Part shown: piece by piece, positions 1 through 7,380 of the stretch
Layout: the number at the start of each line of letters is the position of its first letter
How positions within the stretch are numbered: position 1 is the first letter of the stretch
Assembly: GCA_011525185.1 (NCBI GenBank)
Contig: WTIQ01000501.1
Coordinates: forward strand, 1 to 9,390
Direction of reading: 5' to 3'
Source of the DNA: Paracoccaceae bacterium
GTDB lineage: Bacteria; Pseudomonadota; Alphaproteobacteria; Rhodobacterales; Rhodobacteraceae
DNA length: 9,390 nucleotides
The notes under the pieces: model-generated
Told to the model about the DNA's origin: nothing
Database searches by the model: none
The model's input: the letters and a program-made list of their open reading frames with translations, nothing else
Made by a program: the position numbers and the translations under genes

Positions 1-807
1 CTCTTTATCGGGGATTATTTTGCAAGAGGATCCAAACGTTCGGGGGCTTGGTGCTCTGCCATGCGCTCGCAAAAGACGTTTCCCGCTCACACAGCGCCCA
101 TCGTGATAAACGTATGTAATTTTGCCAAAGGCGAGCCCGCGCTTTTGTCCTATGACGATGCAAGAACACTGTTTCACGAATTTGGACATGCGCTGCATCA
201 AATGCTGTCTGATGTCACCTATGATATGGTATCAGGCACATCAGTTCCGCGCGATTTTGTCGAATTGCCAAGCCAGCTCTATGAACATTGGCTTGAGGTA
301 CCAGAGGTTTTAAAGCAATTTGCAACCCATGCCGAGACGGGCGAAGCTATTCCCGAAGAGCTTTTACAAAAAGTGCTTGATGCCGCCACTTTTGATATGG
401 GGTTTCAAACAGTGGAATATGTGGCCTCAGCCCTGGTTGATCTAGAATATCATACCCAAGACAGCCCTTTAGACATAATGGCACGACAGAGCGAAATTCT
501 CGATGCAATTGGCATGCCAAATGCCATTGGCATGCGCCATGCAACACCACATTTTGCCCATGTCTTCTCAGGCGGATATTATGCCAGCGCCTATTATAGT
601 TACATGTGGTCAGAAGTCATGGATGCCGATGCCTTCGCCGCCTTTGAAGACGCAGGCAACGCCTTTGATCCGCGCCTTGCCCGTTCGCTTGAGGAAAACA
701 TCCTCTCAAAAGGCGGCTCACAGGATCCAGAGGCGCTGTATTTGGCCTATCGCGGAAGATTACCGCAAGTGGAAGCCTTGTTAAAAGGTCGCAAACTCGT
801 TGCATAA
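1..807 (+). CDS. dcp: M3 family zinc metallopeptidase (peptidyl-dipeptidase Dcp-type), 3' part only
   Basis: The reading frame is open from base 1, so the gene starts before the window. The visible 268 residues are the C-terminal catalytic part of a thimet-oligopeptidase-like (M3) enzyme that cleaves short peptides, probably in the cytoplasm because the family recycles peptides there. The first 20 visible codons include GSKRSGAW, matching the conserved 'ARPGKRSGAW' block just before the catalytic core. The ATG at 61 is therefore internal and not the start. The zinc motif HEFGH is at 175-189. The third zinc ligand Glu lies 25 residues after the second His (codon 262-264, in DFVELPSQ). The Tyr-rich segment GGYYASAYYSYMW near 571-609 matches the region that contacts the transition state. 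The C-terminus ends in a usual way, with no frameshift. Dcp rather than oligopeptidase A is inferred from the SGTSVPRDFVELPSQ region and is less certain than the family. No clear terminator follows the stop. Confidence 0.9.
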   Translation, partial: LFIGDYFARGSKRSGAWCSAMRSQKTFPAHTAPIVINVCNFAKGEPALLSYDDARTLFHEFGHALHQMLSDVTYDMVSGTSVPRDFVELPSQLYEHWLEVPEVLKQFATHAETGEAIPEELLQKVLDAATFDMGFQTVEYVASALVDLEYHTQDSPLDIMARQSEILDAIGMPNAIGMRHATPHFAHVFSGGYYASAYYSYMWSEVMDADAFAAFEDAGNAFDPRLARSLEENILSKGGSQDPEALYLAYRGRLPQVEALLKGRKLVA

Positions 808-880
808 CGGGTTTGATAGGTCCATCTAAAGCACTCTTTAAGCTTGCAAAAAAAAGCAATAAAAAATCTCGCACTATGTG

Positions 881-909
881 TTGACTCACTCTCACGCGCT
901 CCCTAAATA
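881..909 (+). promoter_or_regulatory. groESL promoter, sigma-70-like and possibly RpoH-compatible
   Basis: The -35 box TTGACT (881-886) and -10 box TAAATA (904-909) are separated by exactly 17 bases. A start at about 915-917 would place the CIRCE dyad at the very 5' end of the transcript, as expected for HrcA-controlled operons. The same DNA can be read as a weaker heat-shock sigma site: GTTGACT at 880-886, 14 bases, then CCCTAAAT at 901-908. That is the same geometry as the better sigma-32-like site upstream of hsp20. The sigma-70 reading is well supported by the sequence; the dual reading is inference. Confidence 0.75.
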
Positions 910-916
910 CACGCCG

Positions 917-943
917 TTAGCACTCATCATGGATGAGTGCTAA
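917..943 (+). promoter_or_regulatory. CIRCE operator (HrcA binding site)
   Basis: This is a perfect TTAGCACTC-N9-GAGTGCTAA inverted repeat, with arms at 917-925 and 935-943 around a 9-base spacer. It is identical to the textbook CIRCE consensus. It lies at the predicted start of the groESL transcript, so HrcA bound here would block transcription at normal temperature. In this family GroEL assists HrcA folding, giving feedback control. The hrcA gene itself is not in the window. Confidence 0.97.
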
Positions 944-968
944 CCCCTCCACAAATTCTGACGAGGGG
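944..968 (+). promoter_or_regulatory. GC-rich hairpin in groES leader abutting CIRCE
   Basis: CCCCTC (944-949) is exactly complementary to GAGGGG (963-968), with a 13-base loop. The stem starts at the base after the CIRCE dyad, so the leader RNA could form two stacked hairpins. The 5' arm also carries CUCC (947-950), which could instead pair with the groES Shine-Dalgarno GGAG (992-995). No U-tract follows, so it is not a standard terminator. The function is unknown; mRNA protection or translational modulation are possibilities. Confidence 0.45.
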
Positions 969-1003
969 GGAAACATTAATTTTGAGCGTAAGGAGCCTAA
1001 CAA

Positions 1004-1291
1004 ATGGCATTGAAACCGCTTCATGACCGCGTGCTGGTCCGTCGTGTTGAAAGCGACGAGAAGACCGCTGGCGGACTGATCATCCCTGATAGTGCAAAAG
1101 AAAAGCCTGCAGAAGGTGTTGTCGTCTCTTGCGGCGCAGGTGCACGCAAAGACAGCGGCGAATTGATCGAAATGGCTGTGAGCGAAGGGGACAAGATCCT
1201 GTTTGGCAAATGGTCAGGCACAGAAGTCACCGTCGACGGTGAAGAGCTTTTGATCATGAAAGAAAGCGACATCTTGGGCATCATCGCCTAA
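1004..1291 (+). CDS. groES: Co-chaperonin GroES (Cpn10)
   Basis: This 95-residue protein has the normal length for bacterial GroES, the heptameric lid of the GroEL folding chamber in the cytoplasm. It opens with MALKPLHDRVLVRR, the conserved first beta strand. The mobile loop that contacts GroEL covers about residues 16-38 (DEKTAGGLIIPDSAKEKPAEG). The roof region lies around residues 45-60, and the C-terminus LIMKESDILGIIA is typical. The start is fixed by a strong AAGGAG (990-995) 8 bases before the ATG. It is the first gene of the groESL operon, behind a sigma-70-like promoter and CIRCE operator. Nothing is unusual in the protein. Confidence 0.98.
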   Translation: MALKPLHDRVLVRRVESDEKTAGGLIIPDSAKEKPAEGVVVSCGAGARKDSGELIEMAVSEGDKILFGKWSGTEVTVDGEELLIMKESDILGIIA

Positions 1292-1335
1292 GCCGTCCTG
1301 AATTTAACAAAAACTAAGAGACGAGGAAAAGCACA

Positions 1336-2985
<1,650 letters not shown>

Positions 2986-3009
2986 GCCTAAACGCTTTCA
3001 AAGAATTGA

Positions 3010-3042
3010 GGGGCCGCTCATAGGAGCGGCCTTTTCATTTTT
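3010..3042 (+). terminator. Intrinsic terminator of groESL
   Basis: GGCCGCTC (3012-3019) and GAGCGGCC (3024-3031) form a perfect 8-bp GC-rich stem with the tetraloop ATAG. G3010 and G3011 can add G-U pairs with the T-run. The stem is followed by TTTTCATTTTT. This is a classic Rho-independent terminator 24 bases after the groEL stop, separating the chaperonin operon from the hydrolase gene. Confidence 0.95.
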
Positions 3043-3100
3043 CACACAATGGCTTTATAGCGATTGGTCTATAGATGCTCAAAACAGAGGACCTTCGCGC

Positions 3101-3841
3101 ATGCGAACAGTGGCGATCTTTTTTATATCTTCACTCCTGTCTCTCGCACTATTGGCGGAAAAGAGCCGCGCCGATTGCGTGATCCTCCTCCAAAGGCTTG
3201 CGCGCACATCCCTCTCACTGGAGCTCCTTGATGAAGTCTTGAAACGACATGGATATAAGACCGCGCTCATCGACTATCCCTCCACCACAGGCACTATTGA
3301 AGACTTGTCAGAGCATTCTTTGCAGCGGGGCTTCGACATCTGCGGAGCACGGCAGACGCATATCGTCACTCATTCTATGGGCGGCATCCTAACCCGTATT
3401 TGGCTTGCCAAAAATACCGCACCCACTCTGGGCCGTGTGGTGATGATGGCCCCGCCCAATCATGGCTCTGAAATCGTGGATATTCTGGGCGATCTGGACG
3501 CCTTTGAATGGATCAATGGACCAACGGGCATTGCCCTATCGGAAAATGGTATCGTGACAACGCTGCCCGACGTGAATTTTGAGTTAGGCGCCATCGCGGG
3601 CAACCAGAGCCTCAACTCTCTCTTTTCATCCATGATCGAAGGCGTCGATGATGGAAAGGTCTCCATTGCCTCTACCCGCGTCACTGGGATGAACGATCAC
3701 ATCGTTTTACCTGTGCCCCATACCTTTATGATGAATTCCCCGTCCGTGATGGCTCAGATTTTGACTTTTCTCAAAGAAGGGCAATTTTCACAGGACTTGC
3801 CAAGCGCGGATGCTCTTAAACTTGTCTTAGGGGACTTTTAG
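3101..3841 (+). CDS. Exported alpha/beta-hydrolase, lipase/acyltransferase-like, with altered oxyanion motif
   Basis: This 246-residue protein has an N-terminal signal peptide: MRTVAIFF, a hydrophobic core, then a plausible cut after SRA at residue 24. A periplasmic or outer-surface location is therefore likely. Cys26 lies just after the cut, but the preceding residues are not a lipobox. The fold is an alpha/beta-hydrolase. Strand 'ADCVILL' (24-30) is followed by the site that is His-Gly in related lipases but reads Gln31-Arg32 here. The nucleophile elbow THSMGG puts the catalytic Ser at 92. APPNHGSEIVD (117-127) is a typical post-elbow block. The probable catalytic Asp is D184 in DDGKVSIAST, and the His is H207 in HIVLPVPHTFMM. 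AGAGGA (3086-3091) precedes the ATG by 9 bases. No convincing promoter was found between the groEL terminator and this gene; CACAAT/TATAGA at 3045-3075 is weak. The substrate is unknown. Confidence 0.85.
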   Translation: MRTVAIFFISSLLSLALLAEKSRADCVILLQRLARTSLSLELLDEVLKRHGYKTALIDYPSTTGTIEDLSEHSLQRGFDICGARQTHIVTHSMGGILTRIWLAKNTAPTLGRVVMMAPPNHGSEIVDILGDLDAFEWINGPTGIALSENGIVTTLPDVNFELGAIAGNQSLNSLFSSMIEGVDDGKVSIASTRVTGMNDHIVLPVPHTFMMNSPSVMAQILTFLKEGQFSQDLPSADALKLVLGDF

Positions 3842-3842
3842 C

Positions 3843-4973
3843 GTGAACTATAGTTTTACAAAGGCTGACCTTATTCTGAGTAAAGCTTTGGACGACACGT
3901 TTTCCGTACAGGATGGGGTGATTTGCGATACAGAGCAAAAAAACTCCTTCGACCTCTCAGGATATATGATCTTACCTGGGATTATAGATCTCCACGGAGA
4001 CGGCTTTGAGCGGCACTTGGCGCCCCGCAGAGGGGCCGTAAAAAACATACAAGAGGGTCTTCGCGCCACACATGCAGAGCTGGCCGCAAACGGCATTACA
4101 ACAGCCGTCTTAGCCCAGTTTTATAGCTGGGAAGGCGGAATGCGCGGTCCTGAATTTGCCACGCAATTTTTTGAAACGCTCCAAGCCTTCGCTCCATCCG
4201 TTCCCTCTACGCTTCTCCCACAATTACGTTTTGAAACCTATATGTACGCGCATTACGATAACATTGTTGCTCTTTGCCCCAAATATGACATTCCCTATCT
4301 CGTCTTTAACGACCACCTCCCGCACAAAGAACTCGCCGCAGGGAAACGCCCCCCGCGTCTTGCAGGACAAGCGCTCAAAGCGCACCGCTCACCTGACGCG
4401 CATCATGCCTATTTGCGCGAGCTGCATGAGGCAAGCGACAGGGTTCAAAAACACCTTCCCGACCTTATTGAGGCGCTTGGAGATACCATTCTTCTCGGAA
4501 GCCATGACAATGCAAGCGCCAAAGAGCATGCCACTTGGGCAGAGCGTGGCATCAGCATCTGCGAATTTCCAGAAACGCAAGAGGCGGCCGAACAGGCGCA
4601 TCAGCGCGGCAATTGCGTTGTGATGGGCGCGCCCAATGTTCTCAGAGGCGGATCGCACAAAAAGAACGTTGGCGCAAAACTACTGATCGAGAACCATTTA
4701 TGCGATGCGCTCGCCTCTGATTATCATTATCCAGCCCAACGGCTTGCCGCATTTCAGCTTGCCCCCCAGATCGGGCTCGAAGCCGCATGGGCGCTTATTT
4801 CGGCCAATCCTGCACGCATATTGGGACTTGAAGATCGCGGGACACTCTACTGTGGCAAACGTGCTGATTTTATCGTTGTGAACAAAAAAACACAGGGCAT
4901 CGAAGGCACCTTTGCGCAAGGTGATCCAACTTACCTCACAGGTGAGCTTGCGAAGCGATTGCTGTTGTCTTAG
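3843..4973 (+). CDS. PhnM-like amidohydrolase (alpha-D-ribose 1-methylphosphonate 5-triphosphate diphosphatase family)
   Basis: This 376-residue protein fits the PhnM branch of the amidohydrolase superfamily, whose known member removes pyrophosphate from ribose 1-methylphosphonate 5-triphosphate in C-P lyase phosphonate breakdown. The metal site starts with PGIIDLHGDGFERH (residues 45-58), giving the PhnM-style His51-X-Asp53 instead of the usual HxH. Later blocks match PhnM well from memory: NDHLPH, GSHDNAS (219-225), the CEFPET segment, MGAPNVLRGGSHKKN, and ASDYHYP with the likely catalytic Asp293. The C-terminal LGLEDRGTLYCGKRADFIVV is the standard small beta-domain. The start is GTG, one base after the upstream TAG, with AGGGGA inside the end of the hydrolase gene, so translation is coupled. 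Other phn genes are absent from the window. The variant LHGDG (against LHTDN in classical PhnM) may mark a subgroup with another substrate, so no gene symbol is given. Confidence 0.85.
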   Translation: MNYSFTKADLILSKALDDTFSVQDGVICDTEQKNSFDLSGYMILPGIIDLHGDGFERHLAPRRGAVKNIQEGLRATHAELAANGITTAVLAQFYSWEGGMRGPEFATQFFETLQAFAPSVPSTLLPQLRFETYMYAHYDNIVALCPKYDIPYLVFNDHLPHKELAAGKRPPRLAGQALKAHRSPDAHHAYLRELHEASDRVQKHLPDLIEALGDTILLGSHDNASAKEHATWAERGISICEFPETQEAAEQAHQRGNCVVMGAPNVLRGGSHKKNVGAKLLIENHLCDALASDYHYPAQRLAAFQLAPQIGLEAAWALISANPARILGLEDRGTLYCGKRADFIVVNKKTQGIEGTFAQGDPTYLTGELAKRLLLS

Positions 4974-6049
4974 CCAGTTTCCTTGGCCAAAATCCTATTC
5001 AAATGGCCCATCTTCCGGCCCGCTTTTATTTCTGCTTTGCCATAAAGATGGAGAGCTACATTTTTTTCCCCAGCAAGCATTTTTACACGTCCAACGTCCT
5101 GTCCAATCAAATTTTCCATGCGCACATCACAATAGCGACTGCCATCGCCCAGTGGCCAGCCCGTAATAGCGCGAATGTGCTGCTCAAATTGATCTACTGC
5201 GCAGCCATCTTGCGTCCAATGACCCGAATTATGCACCCTCGGAGCGATCTCATTTACGATCAAGCCAGCCCCTGTCACAAAAAGCTCTACCCCCATCACG
5301 CCTACATATTCCAGCGCGTTCATGATCTTTGCTGTGAGCAAGACCGCGTCCATGCGCTGCGCTGCGCTGATCTGAGCTGGCACCGTCGTCATGTCCAAAA
5401 TGCCGTCCTTGTGGACATTTTCCCCTGGATCAAAGCAGGCCACATCTCCGGCCGCGTTGCGCGCACCGATCACAGAAACCTCACGGATAAAGGACACAAA
5501 GCCCTCCAGCACCGCCAGCTGTTCACCTATTGCCTCATATGTTTCCGCAAGGTTAGACTCAGGTGTTAGCCGGACTTGTCCCTTACCGTCATATCCAAAA
5601 CGACGTGTTTTCAAGATAGAGGGAGCACCTATATCATTCACCGCCGCCTCTAGCTCCTTGAGCGAGGACACATCCGCAAAGGGCGCTGTTTTGAGGCCAA
5701 TTTTGTTCAAAAATTGCTTTTCAACACAGCGATCTTGTGACACCCGTAAGGTCTCTCGGTTTGGGTGAATTGGACGCACACGTTCAAGAATATCCAAGGC
5801 GCCGGTTGGGATATTTTCAAACTCATAAGTGATGATATCAACGCTCTTGGCAAAGCGCTCTAGCGCCTCCTCATTGGAATAAGGCGCCGTTGTAATCTCA
5901 AAGGCCACATCGCCCGCAGGCGGGTTGGATGTCGGCTCAAAGATATGCGTTTTATATCCGAGCCGAGAGGCCGCAACCGACAGCATACGCCCCAGTTGCC
6001 CGCCCCCCAAGATGCCAATAACAGACCCATGTGCAAGAGGTTTATTCAT
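4970..6049 (-). CDS. purK: N5-carboxyaminoimidazole ribonucleotide synthase PurK
   Basis: PurK is the ATP-grasp enzyme that makes N5-CAIR from AIR, bicarbonate and ATP in de novo purine synthesis. From the ATG at 6049 it is 359 residues, close to the usual ~355. The N-terminal IGILGGGQLGRML (residues 10-22) is the pre-ATP-grasp Rossmann signature. LKTRRFGYDGKGQ is the ATP-grasp loop, and NEIAPRVHNSGHWTQDG the C-terminal metal and substrate block. The frame stays open upstream to 6277, but those 76 residues overlap purE and look nothing like PurK. The start at 6049, giving MNKPLAHG just before the Rossmann strand, is preferred; ATG 6061 is a weak alternative. No strong Shine-Dalgarno precedes it. 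The 8-base overlap with the purE end points to translational coupling. The stop overlaps the convergent phnM-like stop by 4 bases. Confidence 0.96.
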   Translation of the reverse strand: MNKPLAHGSVIGILGGGQLGRMLSVAASRLGYKTHIFEPTSNPPAGDVAFEITTAPYSNEEALERFAKSVDIITYEFENIPTGALDILERVRPIHPNRETLRVSQDRCVEKQFLNKIGLKTAPFADVSSLKELEAAVNDIGAPSILKTRRFGYDGKGQVRLTPESNLAETYEAIGEQLAVLEGFVSFIREVSVIGARNAAGDVACFDPGENVHKDGILDMTTVPAQISAAQRMDAVLLTAKIMNALEYVGVMGVELFVTGAGLIVNEIAPRVHNSGHWTQDGCAVDQFEQHIRAITGWPLGDGSRYCDVRMENLIGQDVGRVKMLAGEKNVALHLYGKAEIKAGRKMGHLNRILAKETG

Positions 6050-6530
6050 CGCTTGGTGCATCCGCAATTGAGGCCGTGAGATCCCCGCGCCATTTCTCCA
6101 AACGTTGCGCCAAGTCAGGATCATGCAACGCAAGAATTTGCACCGCCATAAGACCCGCATTTTTGGCCCCCGCTGCCCCAATCGCCATTGTTGCGACAGG
6201 ATAACCACGCGGCATTTGAAGAATCGAGTAAAGACTATCGACACCAGATAAAGCCGAGGTTTGCACAGGGACACCAATGACGGGAACCCTTGTTTTTGAG
6301 GCCATCATCCCAGGGAGATGGGCCGCGCCACCTGCCCCTGCAATAATCACCTGTAACCCCCGCGCAACTGCGCTCTCACCATAGGACCAAAGACGATCTG
6401 GCGTTCGATGTGCAGAAACGATTTTAGTTTCATAGGACACCCCTAGTTCGTCTAAGACATCGGCTGCTTCTCGCATTGTGGACCAGTCCGACTGACTGCC
6501 CATAATTATTCCTATTTTGATATGATCCAT
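6042..6530 (-). CDS. purE: N5-carboxyaminoimidazole ribonucleotide mutase PurE (class I)
   Basis: PurE converts N5-CAIR, the product of PurK, to CAIR in the cytoplasm. The presence of PurK next to it identifies the class I mutase rather than the class II carboxylase. The 162-residue length is normal. The substrate-phosphate loop MGSQSDWSTM is at residues 10-19, and SAHRTPDRL (39-47) carries His41, which aligns with the catalytic His of E. coli PurE (His45). AGAGGAAHLPGMMASKT is the third conserved block. The start ATG is at 6530, with AGAGGA on the minus strand about 7 bases upstream. The gene is read first and overlaps purK. The upstream DUF465 gene ends 46 bases away, and a possible promoter lies in and near that gap. 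Confidence 0.97.
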   Translation of the reverse strand: MDHIKIGIIMGSQSDWSTMREAADVLDELGVSYETKIVSAHRTPDRLWSYGESAVARGLQVIIAGAGGAAHLPGMMASKTRVPVIGVPVQTSALSGVDSLYSILQMPRGYPVATMAIGAAGAKNAGLMAVQILALHDPDLAQRLEKWRGDLTASIADAPSDE

Positions 6531-6556
6531 AGGGAGGTCCTCTTTGTGAAGACGTA

Positions 6557-6584
6557 TCTATAATGCAATCAATACGTTACGCAA
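6557..6584 (-). promoter_or_regulatory. Candidate purEK promoter
   Basis: On the minus strand, TTGCGT (6584-6579) and TATAGA (6562-6557) are 16 bases apart. A start near 6550 would give a leader of about 20 bases before the purE ATG. The -35 box lies over the last codons of the DUF465 gene. The boxes are only partly consensus, so purEK may instead be read from the DUF465 promoter. Confidence 0.35.
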
Positions 6585-6801
6585 TAATATCAGGCATAAT
6601 TTGATCTTGCAGATATGAAATTTTATCTTTGAGCAACAATTTGCGTTTTTTCAAACGCTGAATGGACAAGCGATCAGAGACGACCTTCTCTTCTAACGCT
6701 TTAATGGCATCATCGAGGTCTCTATGTTCGTCCCGCAACTTTTGCAATTCAAGCCGCAAAATCTCGACACGATCCATGTTCATATCGTTAAGTGAATTCA
6801 T
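6577..6801 (-). CDS. DUF465/YdcH-family small coiled-coil protein
   Basis: The protein has 74 residues, almost all predicted helix by eye, rich in Leu, Lys, Arg, Glu and Asp with heptad-like spacing. EHRDLDDAIKALEEK (about residues 25-39) and IQRLKKRKLLLKDKISYLQDQI (about 47-68) are the two conserved helices of the DUF465/YdcH family. The C-terminus PDIIA is also common in it. The molecular role of the family is not established. The start is uncertain: ATG 6801 is the longest choice, but ATGs at 6783 and 6777 are also in frame, and none has a clear Shine-Dalgarno. The gene lies 46 bases upstream of purE on the same strand, so cotranscription is possible. It is divergent from hsp20, with 161 bases between the starts. 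No signal peptide or membrane segment is visible. Confidence 0.85.
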   Translation of the reverse strand: MNSLNDMNMDRVEILRLELQKLRDEHRDLDDAIKALEEKVVSDRLSIQRLKKRKLLLKDKISYLQDQIMPDIIA

Positions 6802-6824
6802 GATAGGTAGATATCTTTAAGTCC

Positions 6825-6853
6825 CTAATATTTAATTTAGTTTAACCAATCAA
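6825..6853 (-). promoter_or_regulatory. Candidate promoter for DUF465 gene
   Basis: On the minus strand, TTGATT (6853-6848) is followed after 17 bases by TATTAG (6830-6825). The DNA between them is very AT-rich. A start near 6818 would leave a leader of about 17 bases before ATG 6801. It is divergent from, and does not overlap, the heat-shock promoter of hsp20. Confidence 0.45.
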
Positions 6854-6869
6854 AGTTCATCTGAAAAGT

Positions 6870-6898
6870 CTTGAGTTTATGGCATAGAGTTCCCATAT
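6870..6898 (+). promoter_or_regulatory. RpoH (sigma-32)-type promoter of hsp20
   Basis: CTTGAGT (6870-6876), 14 bases, then TCCCATAT (6891-6898) compares with the E. coli sigma-32 consensus CTTGAAA-N13/14-CCCCATNT: 5 of 7 bases in the -35, 6 of 7 defined bases in the -10, and ideal spacing. The start is expected at about 6905. No good sigma-70 site is seen between here and the gene, so strict heat-shock transcription is inferred. Confidence 0.75.
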
Positions 6899-6904
6899 TC
6901 CTAA

Positions 6905-6962
6905 CGTAGGCCGCCATACTGGGGCCATTTACTCACACAGTCGCTTTGGAAAAGGACGTGTC
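6905..6962 (+). promoter_or_regulatory. ROSE-like RNA thermometer in the hsp20 leader
   Basis: The predicted 58-nt leader folds into two hairpins by hand pairing. Hairpin 1 has GUA (6906-6908) with UAC (6930-6932), GGCC (6909-6912) with GGCC (6923-6926), and CC (6914-6915) with GG (6921-6922). Hairpin 2 has ACAC (6935-6938) with GUGU (6958-6961), GUC (6940-6942) with GAC (6955-6957), and CU (6944-6945) with AG (6953-6954). A6939 and G6943 are bulged and the loop is UUGGAAA. Hairpin 2 buries the Shine-Dalgarno AGGA and ends two bases before the AUG. UCGCU opposite AGGA with a bulged G is the UYGCU hallmark of ROSE thermometers, which control small heat-shock genes in alpha- and gammaproteobacteria. 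Folding was not computed. Confidence 0.7.
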
Positions 6963-7376
6963 ATGACAAAACTATCTTTGGGTGCTTACCCTCACATGCT
7001 AGGCTTTGAACAGCTTGAACGCCTGTTGGAACGCACTGCAAAATCTGGGAACGAAGGGTATCCCCCTTTCAACATTGAACAAACCTCACAACGCTCCTAT
7101 CGCATTACGTTAGCCGTGGCAGGATTTGCAGAAAATGATTTATCAATCACAGTTGAGGACCGCCAATTGGTCATCCGAGGACGGCAATCGGACGATGGTG
7201 CCGAGCGTGTATTTCTGCATCGCGGGATAGCCTCGCGGCAGTTCCAGCGCTCTTTCGTCTTGGCAGAGGGCGTAGATGTTGGCGATGCGATCATGGAAAA
7301 CGGTCTTTTGCACATCGATTTGACCCAAGTTTTACCGGAAACTGTGGTCAAAACAGTCAAAATCAAAAAGGGGTAA
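6963..7376 (+). CDS. Hsp20-family small heat-shock protein (IbpA-like)
   Basis: This is an ATP-independent holdase that binds unfolding cytosolic proteins and keeps them refoldable. The 137 residues contain a short N-terminal arm (1-37, with MLGFEQLERLLERTAK typical of the alphaproteobacterial IbpA-like class). An alpha-crystallin domain covers about 38-130. Within it, YRITLAVAGFAENDLSITVEDRQLVIRG matches the conserved strands 2-5, and ENGLLHIDL matches the A-x-x-x-n-G-v-L motif with ENG in place of ANG. The tail is VKTVKIKKG, with VKI as a possible weak I-x-I/V oligomerisation motif. The start is set by AAGGA (6952-6956) 6 bases upstream. That site is predicted to be closed in a ROSE-like hairpin, behind a sigma-32-type promoter. 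The gene is followed 4 bases later by the DUF1150 gene. Confidence 0.95.
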   Translation: MTKLSLGAYPHMLGFEQLERLLERTAKSGNEGYPPFNIEQTSQRSYRITLAVAGFAENDLSITVEDRQLVIRGRQSDDGAERVFLHRGIASRQFQRSFVLAEGVDVGDAIMENGLLHIDLTQVLPETVVKTVKIKKG

Positions 7377-7380
7377 GAGC

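Noticed and set aside
61..63. ATG at 61 as start of the M3 peptidase
   Set aside because: The frame is open upstream to base 1, and those codons contain the conserved KRSGAW block, so the ATG is internal and the gene is cut by the window edge.
844..866. Possible terminator after the M3 peptidase (TTGC-A8-GCAA then A-rich)
   Set aside because: The stem is only 4 bp with a long A loop and an A-run rather than a T-run on the coding strand.
3055..3075. Duplicated TATAG spaced by nine bases before the hydrolase gene, as an operator or promoter
   Set aside because: The repeat is only 5 bp, and no suitable -35 box lies at the right distance from TATAGA (3070-3075). It is only mentioned as weak in the gene entry.
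5003..5569. 188-codon open frame on the plus strand opposite purK
   Set aside because: It is antisense to purK, whose motifs are clear; the translation is rich in Cys and His with no domain seen, and no ribosome site or promoter is evident.
6050..6277. Extended N-terminus of purK
   Set aside because: The added 76 residues overlap purE in another frame, do not resemble PurK, and would make the protein far longer than its family. The ATG at 6049 gives the normal N-terminus.
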